In this document: in pieces, positions 8,900 through 16,274 of the stretch
Numbering within the stretch: position 1 is the first letter of the stretch
Layout: every line of letters begins with the position of its first letter
Origin: Acidimicrobiales bacterium
GTDB lineage: Bacteria; Actinomycetota; Acidimicrobiia; Acidimicrobiales; MedAcidi-G1
Direction: 5' to 3'
NCBI GenBank assembly: GCA_022452035.1
Contig: JAKURV010000008.1
Location: 1 to 64,000, forward strand
Length of the DNA: 64,000 bases
Notes under the pieces: generated by a model
The model's database searches: none
Seen by the model: only the letters and a program-made list of their open reading frames with translations
What the model was told of the DNA's origin: nothing
Program-made: the position numbers and the translations under genes

Positions 8900-9898
8900 T
8901 CATCGGCCGGCCAACCGTTCGACGATGGGCGCAAAGTCTTCGAGAACCGCTGCGCCAACAGTCACGTATGAGATGCCGTTGACCTCTCGCTGGCTCTCAA
9001 GCTGCTCCACGATCTCTTCGACAGAGCCGATAAGCACGTGGGGGTGGTCTCGCAGATCTTCACTCGCCACACCAACCCTCTGCGCTACAAGTTCTGTGTC
9101 TGATTGTGCGTTGTGAGTGACCGACGTGAAGTAGGCGCCTATCTCAAGCTCGAGGTCCCCGAATCGTTCTCCGGCTCCTTCTCTAACCCAGTCGATCTTC
9201 TTTGACGTCTGGTCTGAGCTGCCCGAACGCACGCCGTCGGAACCGATCCGGCCACTTGAGTTGTCGAAGTTCAGTGACACGATGTCAGCAATACGACCAG
9301 CGGCCTTGAGCACCCGTGGTGATCCACCACCCACCATGACGCGGGGACCATCCGGCTGGACCGAAGCGGGCACGGCCCGCATGTTTCTTGCAGTCACATG
9401 TGCTCCATGAAACGAAAGTTCCGCACCAGAGAAGAACTCCCGGGTGAACTCCACCGTTTCGATTAGGCGTTCAATCCGGACGCCAGGCGCTTCCATCGGG
9501 ATCCCGAGTGCCTCGTATTCCGACCCAGCCCAACCAGCTCCGAAACCTGGCTCAAGACGACCATCTGAGAACAGGTCGATTGTGGCGAGCTCCTTGGCCA
9601 GTACCACGGGGTGGTGATAGTCGACACAGAGGACCCGACAGCCGATTCGGAGCGATTCCGTCACCCCTGCTGCTGCAGTCATTGCGGGTATGGCAGCAAC
9701 CGTCTGGAGCGGGTGCCTGGCTTCCTCCAGGGCAAGACCAGGACCGAAGTAGTGGTCCGCGACGTGCAAAGTGGAATAACCCAAGTCTTCGACACGCCGC
9801 GCGGTGTCTAGCCATTCGGCCTTCGACGACGGCGCGTATGCCTGACAGGCGAAGCGAAAGGCCCTAGCCAACTCGAGAAGCCCCCGGAAGTTCCTCAC
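8900..9898 (-). CDS. LLM-class F420-dependent oxidoreductase
   Basis: A 332-aa luciferase-like monooxygenase-fold protein. The N-terminus FRFACQAYAPSSKAEW and the LGYSTLHVADHYFG segment are characteristic of the mycobacterial F420-dependent LLM subfamily typified by MSMEG_2516 (from memory). GFGAGWAGSEYEALGI, the usual G-A-G-W substrate/cofactor loop, is present, as is the VMVGGGSPRVL phosphate-binding segment. It would catalyse hydride transfer with F420 (or FMN). It heads a five-gene operon with P450, VOC, kinase and sulfatase. The type 1 operator palindrome begins 20 bp upstream of its start. Confidence 0.88.
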   Translation of the reverse strand: MRNFRGLLELARAFRFACQAYAPSSKAEWLDTARRVEDLGYSTLHVADHYFGPGLALEEARHPLQTVAAIPAMTAAAGVTESLRIGCRVLCVDYHHPVVLAKELATIDLFSDGRLEPGFGAGWAGSEYEALGIPMEAPGVRIERLIETVEFTREFFSGAELSFHGAHVTARNMRAVPASVQPDGPRVMVGGGSPRVLKAAGRIADIVSLNFDNSSGRIGSDGVRSGSSDQTSKKIDWVREGAGERFGDLELEIGAYFTSVTHNAQSDTELVAQRVGVASEDLRDHPHVLIGSVEEIVEQLESQREVNGISYVTVGAAVLEDFAPIVERLAGR

Positions 9899-9917
9899 AT
9901 CTCATGTACATTTCTGC

Positions 9918-9939
9918 AAACTAACCAGTTGATTAGTTT
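9918..9939. promoter_or_regulatory. Operator-like palindrome, type 1, site 3 (best copy)
   Basis: A 22-base imperfect palindrome with perfect outer arms AAACTAA and TTAGTTT around CCAGTTGA; 18 of 22 positions are symmetric. It occupies the 90-bp gap between the divergent LLM gene and PNPOx-like gene. The inner AACCAGTT has the AACnnGTT form seen in several actinobacterial TetR operators, including KstR. It serves as the reference for the other three sites in this block. Confidence 0.6.
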
Positions 9940-9988
9940 GATGCCAAGGGGTTCCCCACTGTTTCGGGGGATGGGCAAGGAGCACGAA

Positions 9989-10519
9989 ATGACCGAACCG
10001 GAAAGCGGAACCGATTATGTCGACAGCTACGAAGACGTGTCGAAGTTCCACCTAGACGACGATCGGGAAGCCGTACTGCTCTCTAAGCAAACCGAATGCA
10101 CCTTTATGTGGACAACCACCGCAGGTGAACCGGTTGGGGTAATCATGAACTTCGTCTTCCACGAAGGACGGTTCTGGGTTACCTGTACTCGACGTCGGAA
10201 ACGGGTACCCGCGGTGGAACGTAGGCCAAGAGTCGCCTTGGCGATCTCCAGCCGAGGCACCGACATCGGAATCAGCCAGACGGTGACCTACAAGGGCAAC
10301 GCAAGAGTGTTGGATGATGCTGCAACTACCGGATGGTTCTACCCCGCCCTAGCTGCCAAAGTCCGACCGGAGACCAACGAGGCTCAGGCTGCGTTCGTTA
10401 AACACCTAGACAGCCCTGGTCGGGTCGTGATCGAAATCACTCCCGACCAGCGAATCGGATTCGACGCGGAAGAGATGTTCCGGGACTCACCCGCTGGACC
10501 GTCCCGCTCCTCAGTCTGA
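9989..10519 (+). CDS. Pyridoxamine 5'-phosphate oxidase / flavin reductase-like split-barrel protein
   Basis: A 176-aa protein of the FMN/F420-binding split-barrel type. The core contains ECTFMWTTTAGEPVGVIMNFVFHEG-like strands (residues about 30-55), then FWVTCTRRRKRVPAVERRPRVALAI, where the RRKR segment would contact the cofactor phosphate. Members of this family act as F420H2-dependent reductases, biliverdin reductases or PNP oxidases; which applies is open. The start is set at the ATG preceded by AAGGAG (9977-9982); an upstream in-frame TTG lies inside the operator. Its stop overlaps that of the convergent acyl-CoA synthetase gene by nine bases. Confidence 0.75.
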   Translation: MTEPESGTDYVDSYEDVSKFHLDDDREAVLLSKQTECTFMWTTTAGEPVGVIMNFVFHEGRFWVTCTRRRKRVPAVERRPRVALAISSRGTDIGISQTVTYKGNARVLDDAATTGWFYPALAAKVRPETNEAQAAFVKHLDSPGRVVIEITPDQRIGFDAEEMFRDSPAGPSRSSV

Positions 10520-12052
10520 GGTCGTTGCCGGTTCGTCCCACCACGGTGAACGAAGCTTTCGTTTGTCGATCTTTCCCATGGTCGTCCGACCAAGATCCTC
10601 AACCAAGGTGACCGTACGCGGACATTTGTGATGTGAAAGCCGCTGCAAGCAGTACCCAAGAATCTCGCTCTCGTCTACCCGCTTTTCAGGATCCGACAAA
10701 ACCACAAGGGCCTTGAGTTCCTCACCCATCTCGCGGTGCGGAACGCCGATACAGGCAACATCCGCTACGTCTGGGTGACCAATGAGTACCTGCTCGGCCT
10801 CAGCCGGGTAAAGGTTGACACCACCCGAGACGACCATGTCCGAAACGCGGTCACCAATGTAGACATAGCCGTCTCTGTCTATATGGCCAAGCTCACCAAG
10901 AGTGAAGACCCCTGGCTTTAGGTGTGCTGCGGCAGACTTAGCCGGATCGCCCGGATACACAACTCCGCGGCCAGTCGAGTCTTGGAAGAAGAGCCGACCC
11001 TCTGTCCCTGACGGGACCTCTTCGCCCTGATCGTCCACGACCAATGGAGTAAACGGTGGGACAGCCCGCCCAACAGAACCAGGGTGTTCAAGCCACTCCT
11101 CGCTCGTGATCGAGCAAGTAGTGCCTACCTCTGTCGCTCCGTATGCCTCCACAAAGACCGGGCCCCACCACTCGATCATGGCTCGCTTCACTTCAATCGG
11201 GCACTTCGATCCCGTGTGGACGACAAGCCGAATCGAGGACACGTCGTATTGCTCTCGAATCTTGGACGGGAGGTCGATGAGTCGAACAAAATGCGTCGGT
11301 ACCATTAGCGTCGATTCGACCTGGTTGTCGCTGATGACACGCAGCGTCTCCTCAGCGTCAAACCGTCCTGTCACGATTGATGGCACCCCGGCCAACAGCG
11401 AGCGCATCCCACTCAGCGGGCCTGTGTGATACATCGGCCCGAGGACGAGGTGGGTCCCGAGTTTCGCGAACCTGTTCTCCCTCACGTTTTCAAGGTGTTC
11501 TCGAATTGTCGAACCCCCAGCGAACATGGTCGGAGGGAGCTCCGTTCCTTTAGGGACTCCGGTTGTACCTGAGGTGTACAACATGTTCGGTAGGGGACGC
11601 ACATCATCAGGGGGCGGAGAATCCGAGCCGGATTCAAGCCACTCGTCCCAAGACAGAGCGCCTGAGGTCTCACAATCCCCCCACGCGACAACGGTCGATA
11701 CCTCAGCAAGCCGCGCCGCCTCGACTGCCCACTCAACCGTTTCCGGCCCCGCGAAGACGACCTCTGTGCGCGAATCCCGGAGGATGTAGGCAACTTCTGA
11801 GGACGTGAGGTGAAAGTTCACCGGAACAGTCGACGCCCCACCAAACAAGCCAGCAAGATGGGCCATGGCTGTTTCACAGGAGTTCTCTGCAAATACGGCA
11901 ACCCGCCGAGATGCCCCTAAGTCGGCCTGCAAAAGTGCGTTGGCGCACCGGTTGAGAACGAGATCGACTGCCGCCCATGTCAGCCTGGAGTCCGGGCCGA
12001 CGATTGCAATCGATCCCGGTTCGAGGCCGAGTTCTTCGATGAAGTCCGGCAC
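10511..12052 (-). CDS. Acyl-CoA synthetase (AMP-binding, ANL superfamily)
   Basis: A 513-aa adenylate-forming ligase. The P-loop-like motif is YTSGTTGVPKGTE, the A5 region YGATEVGTT, the A7 aspartate region YIGDRVSDMVVSGGVNLYP, and the C-terminal catalytic lysine lies in TMGKIDKRKL. It would activate a carboxylic acid to its CoA thioester with ATP. It is the last gene of the DUF35-thiolase-SnoaL operon, and GTG at 12052 starts two bases after the stop of the SnoaL gene. Context suggests a bulky acid, not a common fatty acid; that is inference. Confidence 0.92.
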   Translation of the reverse strand: MPDFIEELGLEPGSIAIVGPDSRLTWAAVDLVLNRCANALLQADLGASRRVAVFAENSCETAMAHLAGLFGGASTVPVNFHLTSSEVAYILRDSRTEVVFAGPETVEWAVEAARLAEVSTVVAWGDCETSGALSWDEWLESGSDSPPPDDVRPLPNMLYTSGTTGVPKGTELPPTMFAGGSTIREHLENVRENRFAKLGTHLVLGPMYHTGPLSGMRSLLAGVPSIVTGRFDAEETLRVISDNQVESTLMVPTHFVRLIDLPSKIREQYDVSSIRLVVHTGSKCPIEVKRAMIEWWGPVFVEAYGATEVGTTCSITSEEWLEHPGSVGRAVPPFTPLVVDDQGEEVPSGTEGRLFFQDSTGRGVVYPGDPAKSAAAHLKPGVFTLGELGHIDRDGYVYIGDRVSDMVVSGGVNLYPAEAEQVLIGHPDVADVACIGVPHREMGEELKALVVLSDPEKRVDESEILGYCLQRLSHHKCPRTVTLVEDLGRTTMGKIDKRKLRSPWWDEPATTSD

Positions 12053-12054
12053 GA

Positions 12055-12549
12055 CTAGCGGTCGTTCTGACCAGTCGCCGTCGAGACCTCAGGGCCGAGA
12101 GGGTCAACTATCGGAGTCGGCCCAGTTTCATCTTCGGCCCCAGAGGTTTGTCGATCGTGTAAGACCAGAGAGCGAACCGCGAAAAGCCATTGGCCATTGA
12201 CCTTTAGGTATTCGTCGTCATAGTGAGCGACCATGAAACCGGAAGTGCCGTCATTCCGCTCGAAGTGTTCTTTGAAGTACCAACGACCGGAACCGGAACA
12301 ACCGGACTGGTCAAGATCAACCGTGCCACTGTCGACGATCTGGACGACCTTCCGGAATCGCTGCATCTCCTTAGTCCAAAGACTCAAGATCTCGGCTCGG
12401 CCTTTGACTGCCCTTTCGGGCCCCAAGTCCCACGAAGCCTCTAGGGCAAAGGTGCTAGACCAGGCTTCCGAATCGCGATCGTTTACCGCATTGGCATAGC
12501 GGTGAACTAGGTCAGAGATTGCGTTATGACTTCGCAGATTCTCTGTCAT
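12055..12549 (-). CDS. SnoaL-like (NTF2-fold) protein
   Basis: A 164-aa protein with the opening MTENLRSHNAISDLVHRYA and a conserved VNDRDSEAWSSTFA segment, typical of SnoaL_4-type polyketide-cyclase/steroid-isomerase-fold proteins. The candidate active-site region includes the aspartate of ASWDLGPERAV and the tail SLVLHDRQT. The frame is open upstream into the thiolase gene, but the ATG at 12549, four bases after the thiolase stop, fits the fold. Relatives act as isomerases, dehydratases or hydrolases on steroid-like ligands. The polar C-terminus, about 30 residues, looks disordered. Confidence 0.78.
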   Translation of the reverse strand: MTENLRSHNAISDLVHRYANAVNDRDSEAWSSTFALEASWDLGPERAVKGRAEILSLWTKEMQRFRKVVQIVDSGTVDLDQSGCSGSGRWYFKEHFERNDGTSGFMVAHYDDEYLKVNGQWLFAVRSLVLHDRQTSGAEDETGPTPIVDPLGPEVSTATGQNDR

Positions 12550-12553
12550 CAAG

Positions 12554-13693
12554 TCACCTGCTGAGAATCGTGACCCCAGAAATGCCTGGTGCTCCGTAAA
12601 CGTGTGTATAGGCCACTCGCGGGTCTCGCGGCACCTGCCGCGGTCCTGCATCTCCTCGGAGTTGCAGAACATTCTCGTACACCTGCCGGAGACCAGAAGC
12701 TCCAATAGGTTCACCGTTGGCAAGGCAACCACCGTCAGTATTGATCGGGAGCCGGCCATCGATCTCTGTCTCTCCATGAGCGATGATCCGTTCCTGCTCA
12801 CCGTGTTGGCATAAGCCGTTCTCTGCCATGTGCATGACCTCTGCGCCCGACTCCGTGTCCTGCAGTTGGGCTAGATCCACATCTTCCGGACCGATCCCCG
12901 CCATTTCGAACGCAGTGCGCGACGCGTCGACGGTCGGGCCATCAGAACGCTCAATGGCAAGATGGGGAGCCGTTACCTCAAAAGAACCGAAACGTCGGGA
13001 ACGGACGGCAGCTGCCCTGAGGAAGACGGGCCGAGCCGCCATCTTCCGAGCCCGCTTGGCGCTGGCAAGGACAATGGCCACGCCACCCTCGCCAGGCGAG
13101 CAAAACATGTACTGGGTCAACGGATAGGAAAGCATTTTCGAGCCCTTGATTTGGTCTGCAGACAATGGCTCGCGACGCCAAGCCATAGGGTTCATCGCTC
13201 CGTTTCTGTAGGCCTTCTCGGCTACTTGGACTAGAGCCGAATGGGTAACACCAAACTCGTGCATGTACCGGTTGATCTTCATCGCAAAGAACTGAGTGGT
13301 CAGGGCAAGGCCGGATCGCCCATACCATTCTCCGATTTCTGCAGTACTCGGGCGGAACGCGCCCCGTTCATGTTTATCGAAGCCGATCGCAATACCCAGG
13401 TCGAACATCCCTGATTCGATGGCGTTCCAGGCTGCGAACAGTGCTGAACCCCCGGTCGCGCAACCGTTCGAAACGTTGATGAACTGCAGGCCAGTCAACC
13501 CCAACTTTGAAACCATGAGGTCGGCGGCACCTGCTGACTTACTTCCACCAAAGGCGAACTGCATGTCCTGCCAGGTAAGACCTGAGTCGACCAAAGCTCT
13601 TCGGACGGCAACCACACCTTGGTCCATGCCCGAAAGCCCCTCATGACGGCCAAACTCATGCATCCCAATACCGACAATCGCTACTTCACTCAT
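12554..13693 (-). CDS. Thiolase / lipid-transfer-type (SCP2-like) thiolase
   Basis: A 379-aa thiolase-fold protein. The nucleophilic cysteine is C78 in NVSNGCATGG. The C-terminal signature NTDGGCLANGEPIGASG replaces the HP of canonical thiolases with EP, as in actinobacterial Ltp/SCP2-like proteins that pair with DUF35 partners. It probably cleaves (thiolytic or retro-aldol) a CoA-activated side chain. The ATG at 13693 lies inside the 3' end of the DUF35 gene (8-bp overlap), so the two are coupled and likely form a complex, as known for Ltp2-ChsH2. Presence of the cysteine favours thiolase; the aldolase alternative remains. Confidence 0.87.
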   Translation of the reverse strand: MSEVAIVGIGMHEFGRHEGLSGMDQGVVAVRRALVDSGLTWQDMQFAFGGSKSAGAADLMVSKLGLTGLQFINVSNGCATGGSALFAAWNAIESGMFDLGIAIGFDKHERGAFRPSTAEIGEWYGRSGLALTTQFFAMKINRYMHEFGVTHSALVQVAEKAYRNGAMNPMAWRREPLSADQIKGSKMLSYPLTQYMFCSPGEGGVAIVLASAKRARKMAARPVFLRAAAVRSRRFGSFEVTAPHLAIERSDGPTVDASRTAFEMAGIGPEDVDLAQLQDTESGAEVMHMAENGLCQHGEQERIIAHGETEIDGRLPINTDGGCLANGEPIGASGLRQVYENVLQLRGDAGPRQVPRDPRVAYTHVYGAPGISGVTILSR

Positions 13694-14126
13694 TGCTGGC
13701 ATCCTTCGGAGCAAAGGCGAATGTCACGACCTCTTCGTCCAAGTCGTTGATCGTCAAGGGAACCAACACCAGTTTCATCGGCATTCCGATCCGGAGACGT
13801 GACGGGTCATTTTCGGTCAAGCGGGCCTCGACACGGAGTTCATCGGGCAGTTCCACATAACCAACGCCAAATGGTTCAAAGTCGTGCTCTTCGGCATCAC
13901 CAACATAGGGCGGAGCCTTTGGCGGGTATCCCTGGATGGTCCATGTCCAAAGTTCACCCTCGGCGCCCAACTCGACCTGCTCTACTTCGGTTCCGCTGCA
14001 CTTGGGACACCCGGTCTGATACGGAAAGACGTGGTTCTGGCAGTCAATGCACCGCCCACCGATAAGTCGGACGGTCTCTGCCGAACCGGAGAAGAGACCG
14101 TCTTGAACCGGTACCTGCTTCCTCAT
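13686..14126 (-). CDS. DUF35 OB-fold / zinc-ribbon protein, thiolase partner
   Basis: A 146-aa protein with an N-terminal rubredoxin-like zinc ribbon (CIDC and CPKC, about residues 26-45) followed by an OB-fold: GELWTWTIQGYPPKAPPY, then FGVGYVELPDELRVEARL. DUF35 proteins bind acyl-CoA and partner with SCP2-type thiolases or Ltp aldolases, and the partner gene follows here with an overlap. ATG at 14126 is preferred because GGAAGG lies eight bases before it; GTG at 14132 is too close to that site. It is the first gene of the operon that runs to the acyl-CoA synthetase. A weak type 1 operator copy lies upstream. Confidence 0.88.
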   Translation of the reverse strand: MRKQVPVQDGLFSGSAETVRLIGGRCIDCQNHVFPYQTGCPKCSGTEVEQVELGAEGELWTWTIQGYPPKAPPYVGDAEEHDFEPFGVGYVELPDELRVEARLTENDPSRLRIGMPMKLVLVPLTINDLDEEVVTFAFAPKDASNE

Positions 14127-14163
14127 GTTCACTGCCTTCCAGTCCAGGGGGTGGTAGTTACGA

Positions 14164-14185
14164 AAGTAACCATACGATCAATTAG
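14164..14185. promoter_or_regulatory. Operator-like sequence, type 1, site 4 (weak)
   Basis: AAAGTAACCATACGAT shares AAAGTAACC and CGAT with site 2 and TAACCA with site 3; the right arm (CAATTA) is degenerate. It lies 38 bp upstream of the first gene of the DUF35-thiolase operon, where a promoter is expected, and just inside the low-GC side of the compositional boundary. On its own it would not be convincing. Confidence 0.3.
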
Positions 14186-14247
14186 AGACCAACCTCACTG
14201 TTTGCCGATTTGGGGCGTTACATCATCCCCTGCCGGGTGGCCGGGCC

Positions 14248-15099
14248 TCAGGCCAGCGTGGCCCGGGCCACCAGGTCCATGCCAAAGGCAGTGAGGATGG
14301 CCAGGTAGAGAAGGCCGGTAGCCGCCATGACGGCCGAATACTGGCGTTCCCGGAGGGCCGCCCGGGTCAGGGCCACCAGTGCGATGGAGGTCACCGAGCA
14401 CGCCGCCCAGAACCAGCCCAGAAGGCCGTTGTAGCCGTCGTCGATGGTGCCATTCAGTACTGAGCCCATACCGGTCGGCCATAGCAAGACAGCCAACTCG
14501 AACGGCCACACCACACCCGTCCACCGAACCAGTTCCAGCAATGGTCCCCGGGCCAGGCCGGGCTGCACGAGGTACCAGTGGCCCAGCAGCATGGCGTCGG
14601 TGACCGCTCCCAGGAACAGCGCCCCGACCAGGGTGCGTGCCACGGCTAGCAACGCCGGGTCTCCGGCGTCGAGGCCGCCCGCCACAAGGGCTATCAGGCC
14701 CAGGGCGGGCGCCACCAAGTCCAGGGCAGGCGGGAACTCCGACACCGAGTCGTCGAAGGTCCGCCGGTCCCGGTCGATACCAGTCATCTCGGCCACCCGG
14801 GTGGTCCGGCGCTCCTCGACCCCCCGCTGGCCGGCTACTCCGGCTCGGCGACGCAGTACCGAGATCACCAGGGCCACTGCGGTGGCGGTCACCATCCCCG
14901 CTCCAGCCACCTCGCGGACGGGCACCGGGTCCAGAGCTAGGCCTGCCGCTACCCCGCCCGCCGCTATCAGACCAAACGTGGTCCGCATCATCCAGCCGTA
15001 ACCGATGCCTACTTCTCGGCGTCGGCTGGTCACCCACAGGAAGAACAGGCCCCCGGCCGCCCACTGGAGCAGCACGGTGGCCGCGTCGAGGTCGATCAC
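14248..15099 (-). CDS. Integral membrane protein of unknown function
   Basis: A 283-aa protein with about eight hydrophobic segments, for example AATVLLQWAAGGLFFLWV, TFGLIAAGGVAAGLAL, MVTATAVALVISVL and APALGLIALVAGG. A charged cytoplasmic-looking loop of about 40 residues (RRRAGVAGQRGVEERR onward) follows the third helix. I recognise no family. It starts at GTG, 25 bp after the M24 peptidase gene, and is probably the last gene of the lpd-lipBA-peptidase unit. Reading the other minus-strand frame here gives a Gly/Arg/Pro-rich product, which I treat as a shadow. Confidence 0.75.
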   Translation of the reverse strand: MIDLDAATVLLQWAAGGLFFLWVTSRRREVGIGYGWMMRTTFGLIAAGGVAAGLALDPVPVREVAGAGMVTATAVALVISVLRRRAGVAGQRGVEERRTTRVAEMTGIDRDRRTFDDSVSEFPPALDLVAPALGLIALVAGGLDAGDPALLAVARTLVGALFLGAVTDAMLLGHWYLVQPGLARGPLLELVRWTGVVWPFELAVLLWPTGMGSVLNGTIDDGYNGLLGWFWAACSVTSIALVALTRAALRERQYSAVMAATGLLYLAILTAFGMDLVARATLA

Positions 15100-15124
15100 C
15101 GGCGTACGCGAACTGTCGGACCGG

Positions 15125-16231
15125 TCAGCCCTCGACCACGGCCAGGCTGCGGTCGATCTGGTTCATAGCCACCGGGCCGTCGGCAGTAGCCACCACGATG
15201 TCCTCCAACCGGGCGCCCCACACGCCAGGCACGTAGATACCCGGTTCAACGGAGAAGGCGTGGCCGACAGCTAGCGGCAGTTCGTTGCCGGCCACGATGT
15301 TGGGGTGCTCGTGTGCCTCCACGCCGATGCCGTGACCGGTCCGGTGAACGAAGTGCTCACCGTGCCCGGCGTCGACGATGACCCGTCGGGCCGCCGCGTC
15401 GACGTCCTCACATGGGGTACCAACGGTGGCTTCTGCCACCCCGGCGGTCTGTGAGGCGTGCAGCACCCCGTAAAGCTCGGCGAACCCATCGGGAGGCGGG
15501 CCAATGTGGACGCACCGGGTGATGTCGGAGCAGTAGCCGACATCGCCCGGGCCGACCATGGTGCCGCCGATGTCGAACAGCACCCCCTCGCCGTCGCCGA
15601 TGACCCGGCCCCCCGGCTCGTGGTGGGGGCTGGCCGCGTTAGGTCCCGAGGCCACGATCACGAAGTTGATCCGGTGGTGACCTTCGTCCAAGATCCGCCG
15701 CCCAATCTGGGCTGCCACGTCGGCCTCGGTCCTGCCGACCAGCGGGACCTGCCCGGCCTGGACGTCGGCCAAGATGCGGTCCACGGCGGCACCGGCCCGG
15801 CGCAGAGCCTCCACCTCGTCGGCATCCTTAACCATCCGTAGCGGCGCTGTGACCTCCGAGGCCCGGGTGAACGACAGGGTGGGACACGCTGTGCCGAGGT
15901 CGACTAGGAACCCGGCCCACATCTGGTCGCCGACGGCCGCCGTAGCCGCCCCGCCGACCAGGTCGACCACCCGGGCAATGGGATCCTCGCCGTCCCGCCA
16001 GGTGACTAGGTCAAACACCTCCGGACGCTCCACGACCCGCGGAGCCTCCAGGTGAGGCACCACCAGATGGACATCGCCGTCGCGGGGCACGACCAGCATG
16101 GTGAGGCGCTCCAGCGGCATGGCCTCATATCCGCAGAAATACGGCAGGTCGGCACCCACCGACAGGAGCAAAACGTCCACGCCCCGGTCGGCCATAGCCT
16201 CGCGGGCCCGATCGATGCGCTGGCTGAACAC
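15125..16231 (-). CDS. M24-family Xaa-Pro aminopeptidase-like hydrolase
   Basis: A 368-aa creatinase/prolidase-fold protein. The N-terminal domain (about 1-130) is followed by the pita-bread catalytic domain with all five metal ligands visible: D in FDIGG, D in YCSDITR, H in HRTGHGIG, E in SVEPGIY and E in RLEDIV. A cytoplasmic dipeptidase or Xaa-Pro peptidase role is likely. The start is GTG. It follows lipBA after 43 bp on the same strand; a functional link to lipoate metabolism is not evident. Confidence 0.9.
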   Translation of the reverse strand: MFSQRIDRAREAMADRGVDVLLLSVGADLPYFCGYEAMPLERLTMLVVPRDGDVHLVVPHLEAPRVVERPEVFDLVTWRDGEDPIARVVDLVGGAATAAVGDQMWAGFLVDLGTACPTLSFTRASEVTAPLRMVKDADEVEALRRAGAAVDRILADVQAGQVPLVGRTEADVAAQIGRRILDEGHHRINFVIVASGPNAASPHHEPGGRVIGDGEGVLFDIGGTMVGPGDVGYCSDITRCVHIGPPPDGFAELYGVLHASQTAGVAEATVGTPCEDVDAAARRVIVDAGHGEHFVHRTGHGIGVEAHEHPNIVAGNELPLAVGHAFSVEPGIYVPGVWGARLEDIVVATADGPVAMNQIDRSLAVVEG

Positions 16232-16274
16232 AGCGACAGGCTACGAGGACTGCGGCGGCCGGGCGGCGACGGGC

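Noticed and set aside
14195-15064. 289-aa Gly/Arg/Pro-rich ORF
   Set aside because: It overlaps a membrane protein with clear hydrophobic segments in another frame of the same strand; the rejected frame shows only GC-rich filler composition.
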